Assembly: GCA_963696325.1 (NCBI GenBank) | Contig: CAVOJV010000071.1 | Span: 1-64,000, forward strand | From: CAVOJV01 sp963696325 | GTDB lineage: Bacteria; Pseudomonadota; Gammaproteobacteria; Competibacterales; Competibacteraceae | Reading direction: 5' to 3' | Length of the DNA: 64,000 bases | Shown: positions 34,698-43,356 of the stretch, piece by piece | Position numbering within the stretch: the stretch's first letter is position 1 | Layout of the letters: the number at the start of each line of letters is the position of its first letter | Program-made: the position numbers and the translations under genes | The notes under the pieces: generated by a model | The model's database searches: none | Told to the model about the DNA's origin: nothing | The model's input: only the letters and a program-made list of their open reading frames with translations

Positions 34698-35848
34698 ACT
34701 ATACTTCACACGGCCAGAGCTTGAACTTTTTTGAAGGACTGAAAGTTGAACGTCAGCAACGAACTCAGTGCCTGTTTGTGGGTCGTTTGGGTGTTCGCTA
34801 AACAGGCTTCAATCGCCTGGGTGAACGCGGTAAAGTTAGCGTAGTACTTTGAGTAAAGACAGTGCTTTTTGACAAACTTCCAGAGCCGCTCGATCAAGTT
34901 CAAGTTGGGCGAATACGCCGGTAAGTAGAGTAACTCGATGTCGAGCGAGGCGGCGACAGATTGTACCAGGGTACAGCGCTGGTAGCGGGCATTGTCCAAG
35001 ACGAGGGTAATGGGGACCTGCAACCCCAATTCAACCAGCTTACACAGCCATTGGCAAACACTTTCGGAGTTGATGTAGGTCAGATTGGTGACGGTGATGA
35101 TCTCATGCGTGACCGCATTCAAGGCCCCCAGGACATTGAAGCGTTGCCGCCCGCTCGGGGCTTTGATCCAGCACCGGGCAAAACACCAGAGATACCCCAG
35201 AAACGCGCCGAAGACAAAATGGGCCGCATCCACAAAAAAGACCGCTCGCTCACCGGCGTGCGCTTCGGCTAAGCGCGGCTCCAACTTTTTTTTGATACTC
35301 CTCTTGCGCCTGCGGATCGGCTTTGGCCGGTAGCAACCCCACCTTGCGGCATTTCAGCCCAAATTGCTTGAGAAACACACGGACCTGAGTCGGACTCCGG
35401 CGGATACCGGTCAGCGTTTCGAGCACAACGACGGCTTCCTTGATCGTCTGGGGCGGGTGCTCCCGCAGGTGTGCTTCAAGGGTGTCACGATGCGCACTCA
35501 GGGCGCTCTGGGGGCGATGAAACGATAGTTGTTTTAGCGCCTCTACACCCCCGGCTTGATACCGTTTCAGGTACGCGCGTAAGGTATTGCCGCTGAGACG
35601 GCACAGGCGAGCGATCTGCTGGTGCGGTACCCCCTGACTCTTCAACCACAGCACTTCCATCCGCTGCTGCACCCGTGGATGCGGATGATGGTAGCGCTCG
35701 TGGTTCAACGCCTGTCGGTCTGCCTCACTGAATTCAAGCCGGAGCATCGGATGGTCGCCCTGTTTGCCAACCTCATTGGTTGCTCCTCAGCATAAGAGAA
35801 TTCGGGGCTTTCTTAAAACCTCAAGCTACTACCGTTCTAAGTATAGTT
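34698..35848. mobile_element. IS630-family insertion sequence
   Basis: Imperfect ~33-bp terminal inverted repeats at 34698-34730 and 35815-35848 share ACTATACTT, then ACGG and AGCTTGA and a T-rich run. They bound a two-frame IS630 transposase. Total length of ~1.15 kb is typical. The element appears to have cut into the gene whose 3' remnant follows at 35871. Confidence 0.85.
34706..35747 (-). CDS. IS630-family transposase, two frames joined by a slippery A8 site
   Basis: The upstream frame (35747 to 35250) holds the winged-helix/homeodomain-like DNA-binding part (VPHQQIARLCRLSGNTLRAYL, RRSPTQVRVFLKQFGLKCRK). The downstream frame (35284 to 34706) holds the DDE domain (FFVDAAHF, VLDNARYQR, YLPAYSPNLNLIERLWKFVKK). 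They overlap at a run of eight A residues (minus strand, about 35286-35293) followed by G; a -1 slip there produces QKKKLEPRLAEAHAG, the expected junction. Programmed frameshifting on A-runs is known in IS630 elements, so the gene may be functional. No other damage is seen. Confidence 0.85.
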
Positions 35849-35870
35849 TGAGGTTGTGTGTCCGGGGTAG

Positions 35871-36068
35871 TCTAGCCAGATCAAGTCCTGGCGCGTCGTG
35901 GTCAATGGGCGGACCGGTGGGGTGCAGGGCGAGCGGCACTATAGCTGGATTAAGATCACCGCCGCGGTGCTGGTGGTTGTCGTGCTGATTACCATCATCA
36001 TGATGGTGTGGGGTCAGCAACCCCTTTTAGCAGGCAGGTTCACCCCTTGCTCAGCACGACCATGGTGA
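35871..36068 (+). pseudogene. 3' remnant of a membrane protein gene truncated by IS630
   Basis: The frame is open from a stop at 35868 to TGA at 36066 and reads SWRVVVNGRTGGVQGERHYSW, then the hydrophobic helix AAVLVVVVLITIIMMVWG. The pattern resembles the end of zinc-ribbon membrane proteins in which a 'W-x-x-x-VNG-x-TG-x-V-x-G-x-R-P-x-S' segment precedes a C-terminal helix. The beginning is missing and the IS630 end lies 22 bases upstream. Assignment is tentative. Confidence 0.5.
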
Positions 36069-36465
36069 GCCTGGCCACGCAGATTAGCTTGTTTTCCTCG
36101 TTGGTTATCTGGATATCCCACAGTTGGGTCGAGCCACCGATGTGGTAGGGTCTGGCGATGCCGTACACATAACCGGAACGCACCGAGCGCACATGGTTGG
36201 CGTTGACTTCCAGTCCCACGCAATGCTTTTTTTCGGGGTCCTCGCATAAAAAGGCCGCGACGCTGCCCAGCGTTTCCGCCAGTACCACCGATGCGCCTCC
36301 ATGCAGGATGCCCGCCGGCTGGAGGGTGCGCTGATCCACTGGCATCCGCGCCTTGATGTAATCGTCACCGATTTCCAGATATTCGATGCCGAGATGACCC
36401 ACCAGCGTTCCCGTGGAACGGGCGTTCAAATCCCCTACGGTCGCCTGTACATGCCAGATAGCCAT
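36040..36465 (-). CDS. Hotdog-fold acyl-CoA thioesterase (YdiI/PaaI-like)
   Basis: A 141-residue single hotdog domain. The signature LQPAGILHGGASVVLAETLGS contains the catalytic-type Glu on the hot-dog helix, and LEVNANHVRSVRSG is the matching second block. This pattern fits YdiI/MenI-type and EntH-type thioesterases that hydrolyse aromatic acyl-CoAs such as 1,4-dihydroxy-2-naphthoyl-CoA. The ATG at 36465 is preferred because the protein then starts MAIWHVQATVGDLN as in relatives. A menA homologue lies ~20 kb away, so a menaquinone role is possible; broad acyl-CoA hydrolysis is the alternative. Its end overlaps the convergent membrane-protein remnant by 29 bases. Confidence 0.88.
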   Translation of the reverse strand: MAIWHVQATVGDLNARSTGTLVGHLGIEYLEIGDDYIKARMPVDQRTLQPAGILHGGASVVLAETLGSVAAFLCEDPEKKHCVGLEVNANHVRSVRSGYVYGIARPYHIGGSTQLWDIQITNEENKLICVARLTMVVLSKG

Positions 36466-36623
36466 GGTTGCTGATTGCTCCTGTGAATGTGAATGCCGTC
36501 GGGCCATGAGCGACGGATTTTTAATATCTAGATGGTTCGATCTGGTTTCTTAAGTCATTCCTGAGTTTATTGTTTTATCTCCTACCTCAGGCGGTTTCAC
36601 TGCTATTCCGCAAATGCCATTAA

Positions 36624-37400
36624 TTATATTTGATAGTTTTTATGGCAGCCCTCGAAACCCGCAAGCCGGGCGTAGATATCCCCCGATCCGCCTTGCGAGG
36701 CGAGAGTCCCCAGCTTCGCCAGCATTTCCGAGTGGGTAAGCCATAGTGAGGAGCACAGCCGGTGTGATTCGCCGGGTGACCAGTTGTATTCATAATTGCC
36801 CAACTGGCTCAGTCGCTCCATGCATTGTGGAACCATATCCAGGGTCGCCACAAGATATTCAAAAGACAGCGTCCGCAGGGGCCGCGACAAGCCCTTTAAT
36901 ACCTCAAGCTCATACCCTTCTACGTCGATCTTGCAGAAAGCCGGTTCGCCGCATTGAGCGATCAGCTCATCGAGGGTGGTGACGGGAACCGTGATGGATC
37001 TGTCCCAAACGACATTGGCGAAGGCCGGGGTCTTGCTCATTGCATACAGCCAGTCCCGCGAGAGCGTCGAAACCGTCGGATTGTGCCGGCTGATGAATAG
37101 ATTTTGCCTGCCGGGTGCCGCACCGACCGCCGCTTCCACCAGCACGATATTGGCATTATCGCCATACCAGCGCCGCAACAAGTTCACGCACTGCGGCTGC
37201 GGTTCCACGCCGACAGCCCGAGCGCCCAGGCTGGACCAGCAGCGCAGTCGGTTGCCGAGGTGCGCGCCGATATCGAAACAAAGCTCACCGGCCTGGACGA
37301 ACTGGCTGTAGAAGCGGGCCAGGCGCTGTTTGCGCCCAGGAATGCCGTAGTAGATGAGCAGTGAGCGCAAGAGGCCGACCTGCTGCCACAGGTCATGCAC
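36624..37400 (-). CDS. FkbM-family SAM-dependent methyltransferase
   Basis: A 258-residue class I methyltransferase. The SAM-binding motif I is LCFDIGAHLGNR (about residues 39-50), followed by the acidic end of strand 2 (AVGVEPQPQC) and the FkbM signature FCKIDVEGYELEVLKGL. Members O-methylate sugars, lipids or natural products; the substrate cannot be inferred. It follows the FAD oxidoreductase gene by 27 bases on the same strand and probably belongs to the same transcript. The 158 bases between this gene and the thioesterase gene show no gene. Confidence 0.9.
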   Translation of the reverse strand: MHDLWQQVGLLRSLLIYYGIPGRKQRLARFYSQFVQAGELCFDIGAHLGNRLRCWSSLGARAVGVEPQPQCVNLLRRWYGDNANIVLVEAAVGAAPGRQNLFISRHNPTVSTLSRDWLYAMSKTPAFANVVWDRSITVPVTTLDELIAQCGEPAFCKIDVEGYELEVLKGLSRPLRTLSFEYLVATLDMVPQCMERLSQLGNYEYNWSPGESHRLCSSLWLTHSEMLAKLGTLASQGGSGDIYARLAGFEGCHKNYQI

Positions 37401-37427
37401 GATAACTCGGTTTATCGATGGCTAGGG

Positions 37428-38762
37428 TCATACCCGCAGCACAGCCTTCTGATACAGATCTCTGAAAACACCACGAGGATCATAGTTGGCTTTCAACCGA
37501 TCGAAAGCCGGCTTGTTGTAGATGTTCCAGAATGCCTCGGGCGTGTAGAAGGAATCCGAATACAGGGATTTGATACCGCCCAGGTCCGCCACCTTCGCCT
37601 CGACCTTGCGATTGAAATAGCCCTGAGGGTGTGGTTCGCGGCTGCTGACTATATCCCAGAAACCGAAGTTGACGTACACTCCGCCTGGTTCCATGGGATA
37701 CAGATCGAAACGAACTGCCGGATCGTAAACCTGAATCGGACAGATCCAGATCGGGGTGATACCAATCTCCCGCTGGAAAAACGCCAGAAAGGCCGGCGCC
37801 TTGGCGACCGGAATATCGACATCCTGGATGACCGATTCCGTATGGATGCCCAGCAGGCGATTGATCCGCTTGGTGAGTTGCCAATGACTGTTCCAGCGCA
37901 TGAGCTTGGTGTAGGTCACCGAATTCAGCCGCGCTTTGCCGGCCAGCCTGCGTATCAGGGGATTCTGCAGGTAGAGATTCTTGGAGCACCAGAACCAATC
38001 GGTGTCCCAGCGCCAGAGGTAATCGAGCGCCGTCAGGTAGTCTGTTGGTTTGTCGCGAATCGAGCGGTAGTAAATATTTTCGAAGGTGTAATCGCTGGTG
38101 AAAGGGGCATTGGCAACGAACGTTCCGAGGGTGAGATACAGTTCATCCGGCGCGAACACCGTGCCGTCGATGAAATCGGCTTCCTTTTCGCGGGATTGCC
38201 CATCCAGATCGCGGAAATAGGCCTCGGCGTCGCGATAGCGGATATGTCTGAGCTGTACATAGGGTTTGATGGGGACTGTTTTCACCTTCAGCTTGAGGAT
38301 ATAGCCCAAGGTCCCGTAAGCGTTGGGGAAGCCGAAGAATAGGTCCTTATAGGCGTTATCGGGCGTGCAGGCCAGCACGCGGCCGTCACCGACCAGGATA
38401 TCCATCTCCAGGACGGTCTCGTGCACCAGACCGTACTTGAAGGAAGAGGATTCTATGCCCACGCCGGAAACCGCCCCGCCGACGGTGATGGATTTCAACT
38501 GGGGCACCACGGTGGGCATCACGCTGTGGGCCAGGGTCGCCCTGACCAGGTCCTCGTAGGTCGTCATACCCTCTACTTCGACCCAGCCATTCGCGGCATC
38601 GACCTGGATGACCGTGTTGAAGTCGGCGAGGTTGAGTTTTTTGGCGGGTGTTCCTTCGCGGTCACGGAACAGATTCGACTGGTCTTTGTACAAGCCGAGG
38701 TTGCCGCCTGCGGTACGGAACTCATCGATCAGGCGTTGTTTCTTCTCTTCGAACGTCAGCAT
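37428..38762 (-). CDS. FAD-binding oxidoreductase, DHCR24/sterol-reductase-like
   Basis: The 444-residue protein has a PCMH-type FAD domain: VIQVDAANGWVEVEGMTTYEDLV, then VGGAVSGVGIESSSFKYGLVHE, then ILVGDGRVLACTPDNAYKDLFFGFPNAYGTLGYI. The C-terminal part is like that of the delta24-sterol reductase group, ending WNIYNKPAFDRLKANYDPRGVF. Bacterial members are poorly characterised. The gene begins two bases after the end of the deacetylase-like gene, so the two are tightly coupled. I infer a soluble or peripheral-membrane flavoprotein acting on a lipid-like or polyol substrate; no sterol genes are visible. Confidence 0.85.
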   Translation of the reverse strand: MLTFEEKKQRLIDEFRTAGGNLGLYKDQSNLFRDREGTPAKKLNLADFNTVIQVDAANGWVEVEGMTTYEDLVRATLAHSVMPTVVPQLKSITVGGAVSGVGIESSSFKYGLVHETVLEMDILVGDGRVLACTPDNAYKDLFFGFPNAYGTLGYILKLKVKTVPIKPYVQLRHIRYRDAEAYFRDLDGQSREKEADFIDGTVFAPDELYLTLGTFVANAPFTSDYTFENIYYRSIRDKPTDYLTALDYLWRWDTDWFWCSKNLYLQNPLIRRLAGKARLNSVTYTKLMRWNSHWQLTKRINRLLGIHTESVIQDVDIPVAKAPAFLAFFQREIGITPIWICPIQVYDPAVRFDLYPMEPGGVYVNFGFWDIVSSREPHPQGYFNRKVEAKVADLGGIKSLYSDSFYTPEAFWNIYNKPAFDRLKANYDPRGVFRDLYQKAVLRV

Positions 38763-38764
38763 GA

Positions 38765-39694
38765 TCAGTAGCTACTCGTGTTGGTTATGGCCATGGCCCG
38801 GTAGGTGAACGCAGCGGCCTGGGCGATGCTCTGGAAATGGATATCCACCACGTCTTCCAAGTGCTGCGCATACCCTCCCGCCATGGTCATGGCCAGCGGA
38901 ATACCAAGCCGGGCGCAGTGTTCCAGCACCAGGCGATCACGTTCTGCGAGCCCGGTCTTGCTGACCGCCAGGCGTCCCAGCCGGTCGCCTTCGTAAGGAT
39001 CGGCACCGGCCAGGTAGATAGCGAGTTCCGCTCTGGAGCGATCCAGGGCGATGTCCAGACCTTCCTGCAGAGCCTCCAGGTACGCACTGTCCCCGCTGCT
39101 ATCCGGCAATTCCAGGTCTAGATCGCTGCGCTCCTTGCGGAAGGGGAAATTGTTCTGGCCGTGCAGGGAAAAGGTGAATACGCTGGGATCATGCCTGAGA
39201 ATGGCCGCCGTGCCGTTGCCCTGGTGAACATCGCAATCGATGACGACGACCCGCTTTACCCGGGTTTCCCGCTGCATGACGCGCGCGGCAATGGCGCTGT
39301 CATTGAACACGCAAAACCCCTGGGCCTGGGCGGCGAAGGCGTGATGGGTGCCGCCGGCGAGGCTGGCCGCCGTGCCGTCCGCCAGCGCGGCGCGGCACGC
39401 TGCGATGGTGGCGCCGCTCGAGCGCCGGGAGCGTTCTACCATTTCAGGGGACCAGGGGAAGCCCAATACTCGAATCTCTCGCTCCGACAGCGTTCCGGTG
39501 ACGACGCGATGCAGATAATCGGCAGTGTGGGCCAGCAGGATTTCATCATCACGGGCCGGTTCGGGGACCTGTAAGTCAAACTGTCCCTGGTTGGCGGCCA
39601 GCACCCGCTGGCGCAGCAGGGCATACTTCGCCATGGGAAAGCGATGTCCTGTTGGCAGGGGCAGCACGAAATGATCGCAGTAAAACACCTTCAT
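38765..39694 (-). CDS. Histone deacetylase-superfamily enzyme (AcuC/acetylpolyamine amidohydrolase-like)
   Basis: A 309-residue zinc hydrolase of the HDAC fold. Visible active-site blocks are GGTHHAFAAQAQGFCVFND (tandem His), VVVIDCDVHQGNGT (Asp and His zinc ligands) and AGADPYEGDRLG (third ligand Asp), then AGGYA. Bacterial members remove acetyl groups from acetyl-CoA synthetase, polyamines or other small molecules. The ATG at 39694 starts MKVFYCDHFVLPLPTGHRFP, the usual family beginning, so the longer upstream frame is rejected. Stop and next start (FAD oxidoreductase) are two bases apart. Confidence 0.93.
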   Translation of the reverse strand: MKVFYCDHFVLPLPTGHRFPMAKYALLRQRVLAANQGQFDLQVPEPARDDEILLAHTADYLHRVVTGTLSEREIRVLGFPWSPEMVERSRRSSGATIAACRAALADGTAASLAGGTHHAFAAQAQGFCVFNDSAIAARVMQRETRVKRVVVIDCDVHQGNGTAAILRHDPSVFTFSLHGQNNFPFRKERSDLDLELPDSSGDSAYLEALQEGLDIALDRSRAELAIYLAGADPYEGDRLGRLAVSKTGLAERDRLVLEHCARLGIPLAMTMAGGYAQHLEDVVDIHFQSIAQAAAFTYRAMAITNTSSY

Positions 39695-39743
39695 CGGGCT
39701 ATCCGTTGAATTGAGCAGCTCTCGAAAAAGACAGCGAAATCGT

Positions 39744-41036
39744 TCAGTGGTGCCGGGATGGAGGATAGGCCTTGCTGTCTGCGGCCGCGCTGAGACAGCG
39801 CTCGCTGGCGGAGTAAACCAAGGTTTGGGGATGCAACACCTGCCGTTCAATTCCGGTGCCTTCGCTGCGCTGGATCAGCCGGTTGATGCTGGTTTCCAGC
39901 CCCTGGAGGCGGAGTGGATAGTAATTTTCCAGGCTTACCAAAGTCCCGTTCTGATCCAGGGCCAGCACGGTGTACGCCAAGGTCCCCAGCTCTGCCTGGT
40001 ATTGGTTGGTTATTATCAGGCGTTGTTCGGGTGAACCGCAGTTCGCGCTGATCACCGTTTCCACCAGCAAATCGCCATCTAACTGGAGAGCTGCCAAGAC
40101 GGCGGCCAGGGCTGCCTCGTCGTCGGCCTGTTCCAGCGCGGGACTGCCCATCACCAGGCGTAACGGCAGGCCATAGGCTTCCAGCGTCAGGGTATATTGG
40201 CGGTGAGCACGTATCCAGGTGCTATAGCCAGTGCCCAACTGAGCGGCATCGGCATTCCGGCCCGGTCCAAACCGAGCCCAGTCATCAAAGGTATAAAAGG
40301 GAGTGTAAACCTCACCGTCGCTCAGCAGGTAGCTGTTGCCGCTAGCCAGGATCACCCGACGTATGCCGGGGCGCTGGAAGAGGGCGTGTTCCAACAGTTG
40401 CCAGAGAGGCGCGAAGCCGTTATTTTCCAATTGTACCTCGAGCAAAGCGCACAAATCGCCTGGAGTGGCGTAAGACATATTGACGGCTTGCACGGTGAAA
40501 GCCTGCTGAACCGCTTGACGGGTAGCCGAAGAAACATCGCCGTTTTGCAACAGCCGGTTTTCCATGGTGTTGGATAAGGCGCTAATATCTTGCAGGTAGC
40601 CAGCGAAGATGAAGGGCACTAATAACAGAGGGCCGGAACCAGGGCGCCGGGTCGGATTGAGCGCCGCTACTGGAAAGCGTTCCCCGTCGGTGCCCAGCGC
40701 AATCAACTGGGGCGTATAGTCGGCATCGCGCAGCGTGCCCCGGAAGATATCTTCCAGCGCGCTGAAGAGCGGGAAGGCAGGACGCAGCAACTCGGTCTGA
40801 TCATACAAGGCGCCGGGCACTACCATACTCAGATGGTCGATGCCACCGAGGATATGACTGAGGTCTTCAGCGATATATCCAGCCACGCGGGCCGCGGCTT
40901 CGCGTGACAGGGGCGCGGGGGGTGTTCCCGCTGCCGGATTTAACTCGATGGTCAATACGCCAGAGCAACTGCTGAGTTCAGGGAAAGTAGAGCGGAAGGT
41001 TTCCAAGGTTGGTCTCTTAGAGGCTGTTGATTGCAA
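39744..41036 (-). CDS. Conserved-looking hypothetical protein (430 residues)
   Basis: A full-length reading frame with normal codon use, 49 bases upstream of the deacetylase gene and probably its operon leader. The product has no signal peptide or membrane helix. It contains IDHLSMVVPGALYDQTELLRP, RRPGSGPLLLVPFIFAG and a central block (ILASGNSYLLSDGEVYTPFYTFDDWARFG). I recognise no named family or catalytic motif. The coupling with HDAC-like, FAD and methyltransferase genes is the only functional hint. Confidence 0.7.
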   Translation of the reverse strand: MQSTASKRPTLETFRSTFPELSSCSGVLTIELNPAAGTPPAPLSREAAARVAGYIAEDLSHILGGIDHLSMVVPGALYDQTELLRPAFPLFSALEDIFRGTLRDADYTPQLIALGTDGERFPVAALNPTRRPGSGPLLLVPFIFAGYLQDISALSNTMENRLLQNGDVSSATRQAVQQAFTVQAVNMSYATPGDLCALLEVQLENNGFAPLWQLLEHALFQRPGIRRVILASGNSYLLSDGEVYTPFYTFDDWARFGPGRNADAAQLGTGYSTWIRAHRQYTLTLEAYGLPLRLVMGSPALEQADDEAALAAVLAALQLDGDLLVETVISANCGSPEQRLIITNQYQAELGTLAYTVLALDQNGTLVSLENYYPLRLQGLETSINRLIQRSEGTGIERQVLHPQTLVYSASERCLSAAADSKAYPPSRHH

Positions 41037-41295
41037 GCAGCGTTACTATAACGGATGCTTGAGGCGTATGGATACCCGCGCCGATCTGCGCTGATGCGTG
41101 TCGCTGGGGAAGAATGTTAAGAATGCGGGAGCGGAGGGCGGCTTGCGGTGAAACCGAGGCTAAGGTAAGTTGGATTTAGAAATTAGCAAGTTCTCAGCAG
41201 TGCACGCAATAAAACAACTAAGCAGGCTAAAGCAATGGCGCTGTAAATCAGCCATGGGCTTGTAATGAGCGGCAGTATGATAGGCCAGCGCGCTT

Positions 41296-43332
41296 ATGGC
41301 TAGTCTTCTTAAGTGGCTGCGGCACCTGCTGATCGGTGCACCGCGGGACCCTTTCAATCCAGAAACCCGTCGCCATATCGTCCTCGTGGCATTCCTTGCC
41401 TGGGTCGGCTTGGGCGCCGACGGCCTGTCGTCCTCGTGTTACGGACCGGAGGAAGCCTTTCTCGCGCTGGGCGCACACACCCATCTGGGCTTGTACCTGG
41501 CGCTGGCCACGGCGTTTACGGTATTCATCATATCCGTGGCCTATAATCAGGTGATCGAGCTCTTCCCCTCCGGTGGTGGGGGCTACAAGGTAGCCACCCA
41601 ACTGCTTGGACCGCGGACGGGGCTGGTTTCCGGCGCCGCGCTGCTGGTGGATTACGTATTGACGATCACTATCTCGGTGGCGAGCGGTATGGATGCTTTG
41701 TTCAGCCTGTTTCCTCCGGGCTGGCAGGTTTTCAAGCTGTCGGCGGAGGTGGCGCTGATTCTGGTGTTAATCGCCCTTAATCTCCGGGGTATGAAAGAGT
41801 CCATCCAGATCTTGCTGCCCATCTTTCTGGGGTTTTTTATCTCCCACGTTTTACTCATAGGCTACGGTGTCTATGCGCACGCTGAAAATTTGCCTGTCTT
41901 GGTCTCTGCCACGCTCGCGGAGACCGTTCAGTTCTCCGATGAAATGGGTTGGATATTCGTGGCGTCTTTGTTTTTGAGAGCCTATTCCCTGGGCGGTGGT
42001 ACCTATACCGGCCTGGAAGCGGTATCCAATAATGTCAATATGCTTGCTGAACCGCGCGTGAAAACCGGCAAGTGGACCATGTTTTACATGGCGCTTTCGC
42101 TGTCTTTGATGGCGGGGGGCATTATCCTGCTGTACCTGTTGTGGGAGGCAAAGCCTGTAGAAGGGCAAACCCTAAATGCCGTCACTTTCCAGGCTATCCT
42201 CGGCAGTTTCGAATCAGCCAGTCCCTTTATCAAGAACGCCGGCCTTATCCTGGCGTTGGCCCTGGAAGCGGGGTTGTTGCTGGTGGCGGCTAATACCGGT
42301 TTTCTGGGCGGCCCGGCGGTACTCGCCAACATGGCTGCCGATTACTGGGTGCCACGCCAGTTCCGGCAACTGTCCAACCGGCTCATGAAGCAGAATGGCA
42401 TTCTGTTGATGGGCCTGGCCTCCTTGGCGATTCTGCTCTGGAGCAACGGCCGGGTAGCCCTGTTGGTAGTGCTTTACAGCATCAACGTGTTCCTGACCTT
42501 TAGCTTGTCGCTGCTGGGGTTGTGCATCTATTGGTGGAATGACCGCGCCGACACCAGGGACTGGCGTTCCCGGCTCTTGCTGTCGCTGATCGGGCTTATC
42601 GTTACCGCCGGTATTTTGCTGATTACTCTGGTGGAAAAATTCAGTTATGGCGGTTGGGTGACCGTGCTGATCACCAGTCTTGTTATCGTCTTGTGCCTGC
42701 GCATCAGGAAGCATTATGAAGAAACCAGCGAGCAACTGGTCAGGGCGGATAAACTGTTCGCGCCCAAGCCTACCTGGGAGGAGTCCGCTCACCCGCCGCC
42801 GCTGGACCCTGCCCAGCCGACCGCGATCATGCTCGTGGGCAAGAACCTGGGTATCGGCATGCATACCCTGCTCTGGGTACAGCGGTTTTTCCCGGGCCAT
42901 TTCAAGAATTTCATTTTCCTCTCCGTGGGGGAGGTGGACACTGAAAGCTTCGATGGCAAGGGCGCCCTGCGTACCCTGCAATACCGGATTGAGAATTCAC
43001 TGAACTACTATACCGGTTACTGCCATAGCCGGGGTTTGGCAGCCACTTATCACATGGGTTTTGACACCGACCCGGTGGAAGGGCTATCCAAGCTCACCGA
43101 AAAGGTCATGCAAGAATTCCCGAGCAGTATCTGTTTTGCCAGCGAGTTGATCTTTCCCAATGAAAACATTCTCACCCGTTGGCTACACAATCATACCGCC
43201 TTGGCCATGCAAAGACGGTTGCAGTTCATCGGCAGGCAGATGGTGATTCTGCCCATGATTGTCAGTCGCGGTGATTCGGTGGCAGGAACCGCCCCCTTGC
43301 AAAATGACGGCAGCCAAGCGCTTCTCTCATAG
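41296..43332 (+). CDS. APC-superfamily amino acid/polyamine-type permease
   Basis: A 678-residue inner-membrane protein with about 12 hydrophobic helices in the first ~480 residues and a long cytoplasmic C-terminal part. The N-terminal block LVAFLAWVGLGADGLSSSCYGPEEAF followed by SGGGGYKVATQLLGP matches the APC (LeuT-fold) group of KUP/YtrF-like permeases with the G-x-G-x-S-x-x-x-Y-G-x-E motif. The tail (TAIMLVGKNLGIGMHTLLWVQR) looks like a small alpha/beta domain, possibly regulatory. Substrate unknown. It is followed after 24 bases by the alcohol dehydrogenase gene. Confidence 0.88.
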   Translation: MASLLKWLRHLLIGAPRDPFNPETRRHIVLVAFLAWVGLGADGLSSSCYGPEEAFLALGAHTHLGLYLALATAFTVFIISVAYNQVIELFPSGGGGYKVATQLLGPRTGLVSGAALLVDYVLTITISVASGMDALFSLFPPGWQVFKLSAEVALILVLIALNLRGMKESIQILLPIFLGFFISHVLLIGYGVYAHAENLPVLVSATLAETVQFSDEMGWIFVASLFLRAYSLGGGTYTGLEAVSNNVNMLAEPRVKTGKWTMFYMALSLSLMAGGIILLYLLWEAKPVEGQTLNAVTFQAILGSFESASPFIKNAGLILALALEAGLLLVAANTGFLGGPAVLANMAADYWVPRQFRQLSNRLMKQNGILLMGLASLAILLWSNGRVALLVVLYSINVFLTFSLSLLGLCIYWWNDRADTRDWRSRLLLSLIGLIVTAGILLITLVEKFSYGGWVTVLITSLVIVLCLRIRKHYEETSEQLVRADKLFAPKPTWEESAHPPPLDPAQPTAIMLVGKNLGIGMHTLLWVQRFFPGHFKNFIFLSVGEVDTESFDGKGALRTLQYRIENSLNYYTGYCHSRGLAATYHMGFDTDPVEGLSKLTEKVMQEFPSSICFASELIFPNENILTRWLHNHTALAMQRRLQFIGRQMVILPMIVSRGDSVAGTAPLQNDGSQALLS

Positions 43333-43356
43333 TCAGGTTCGAGGGAGGATGATGAC

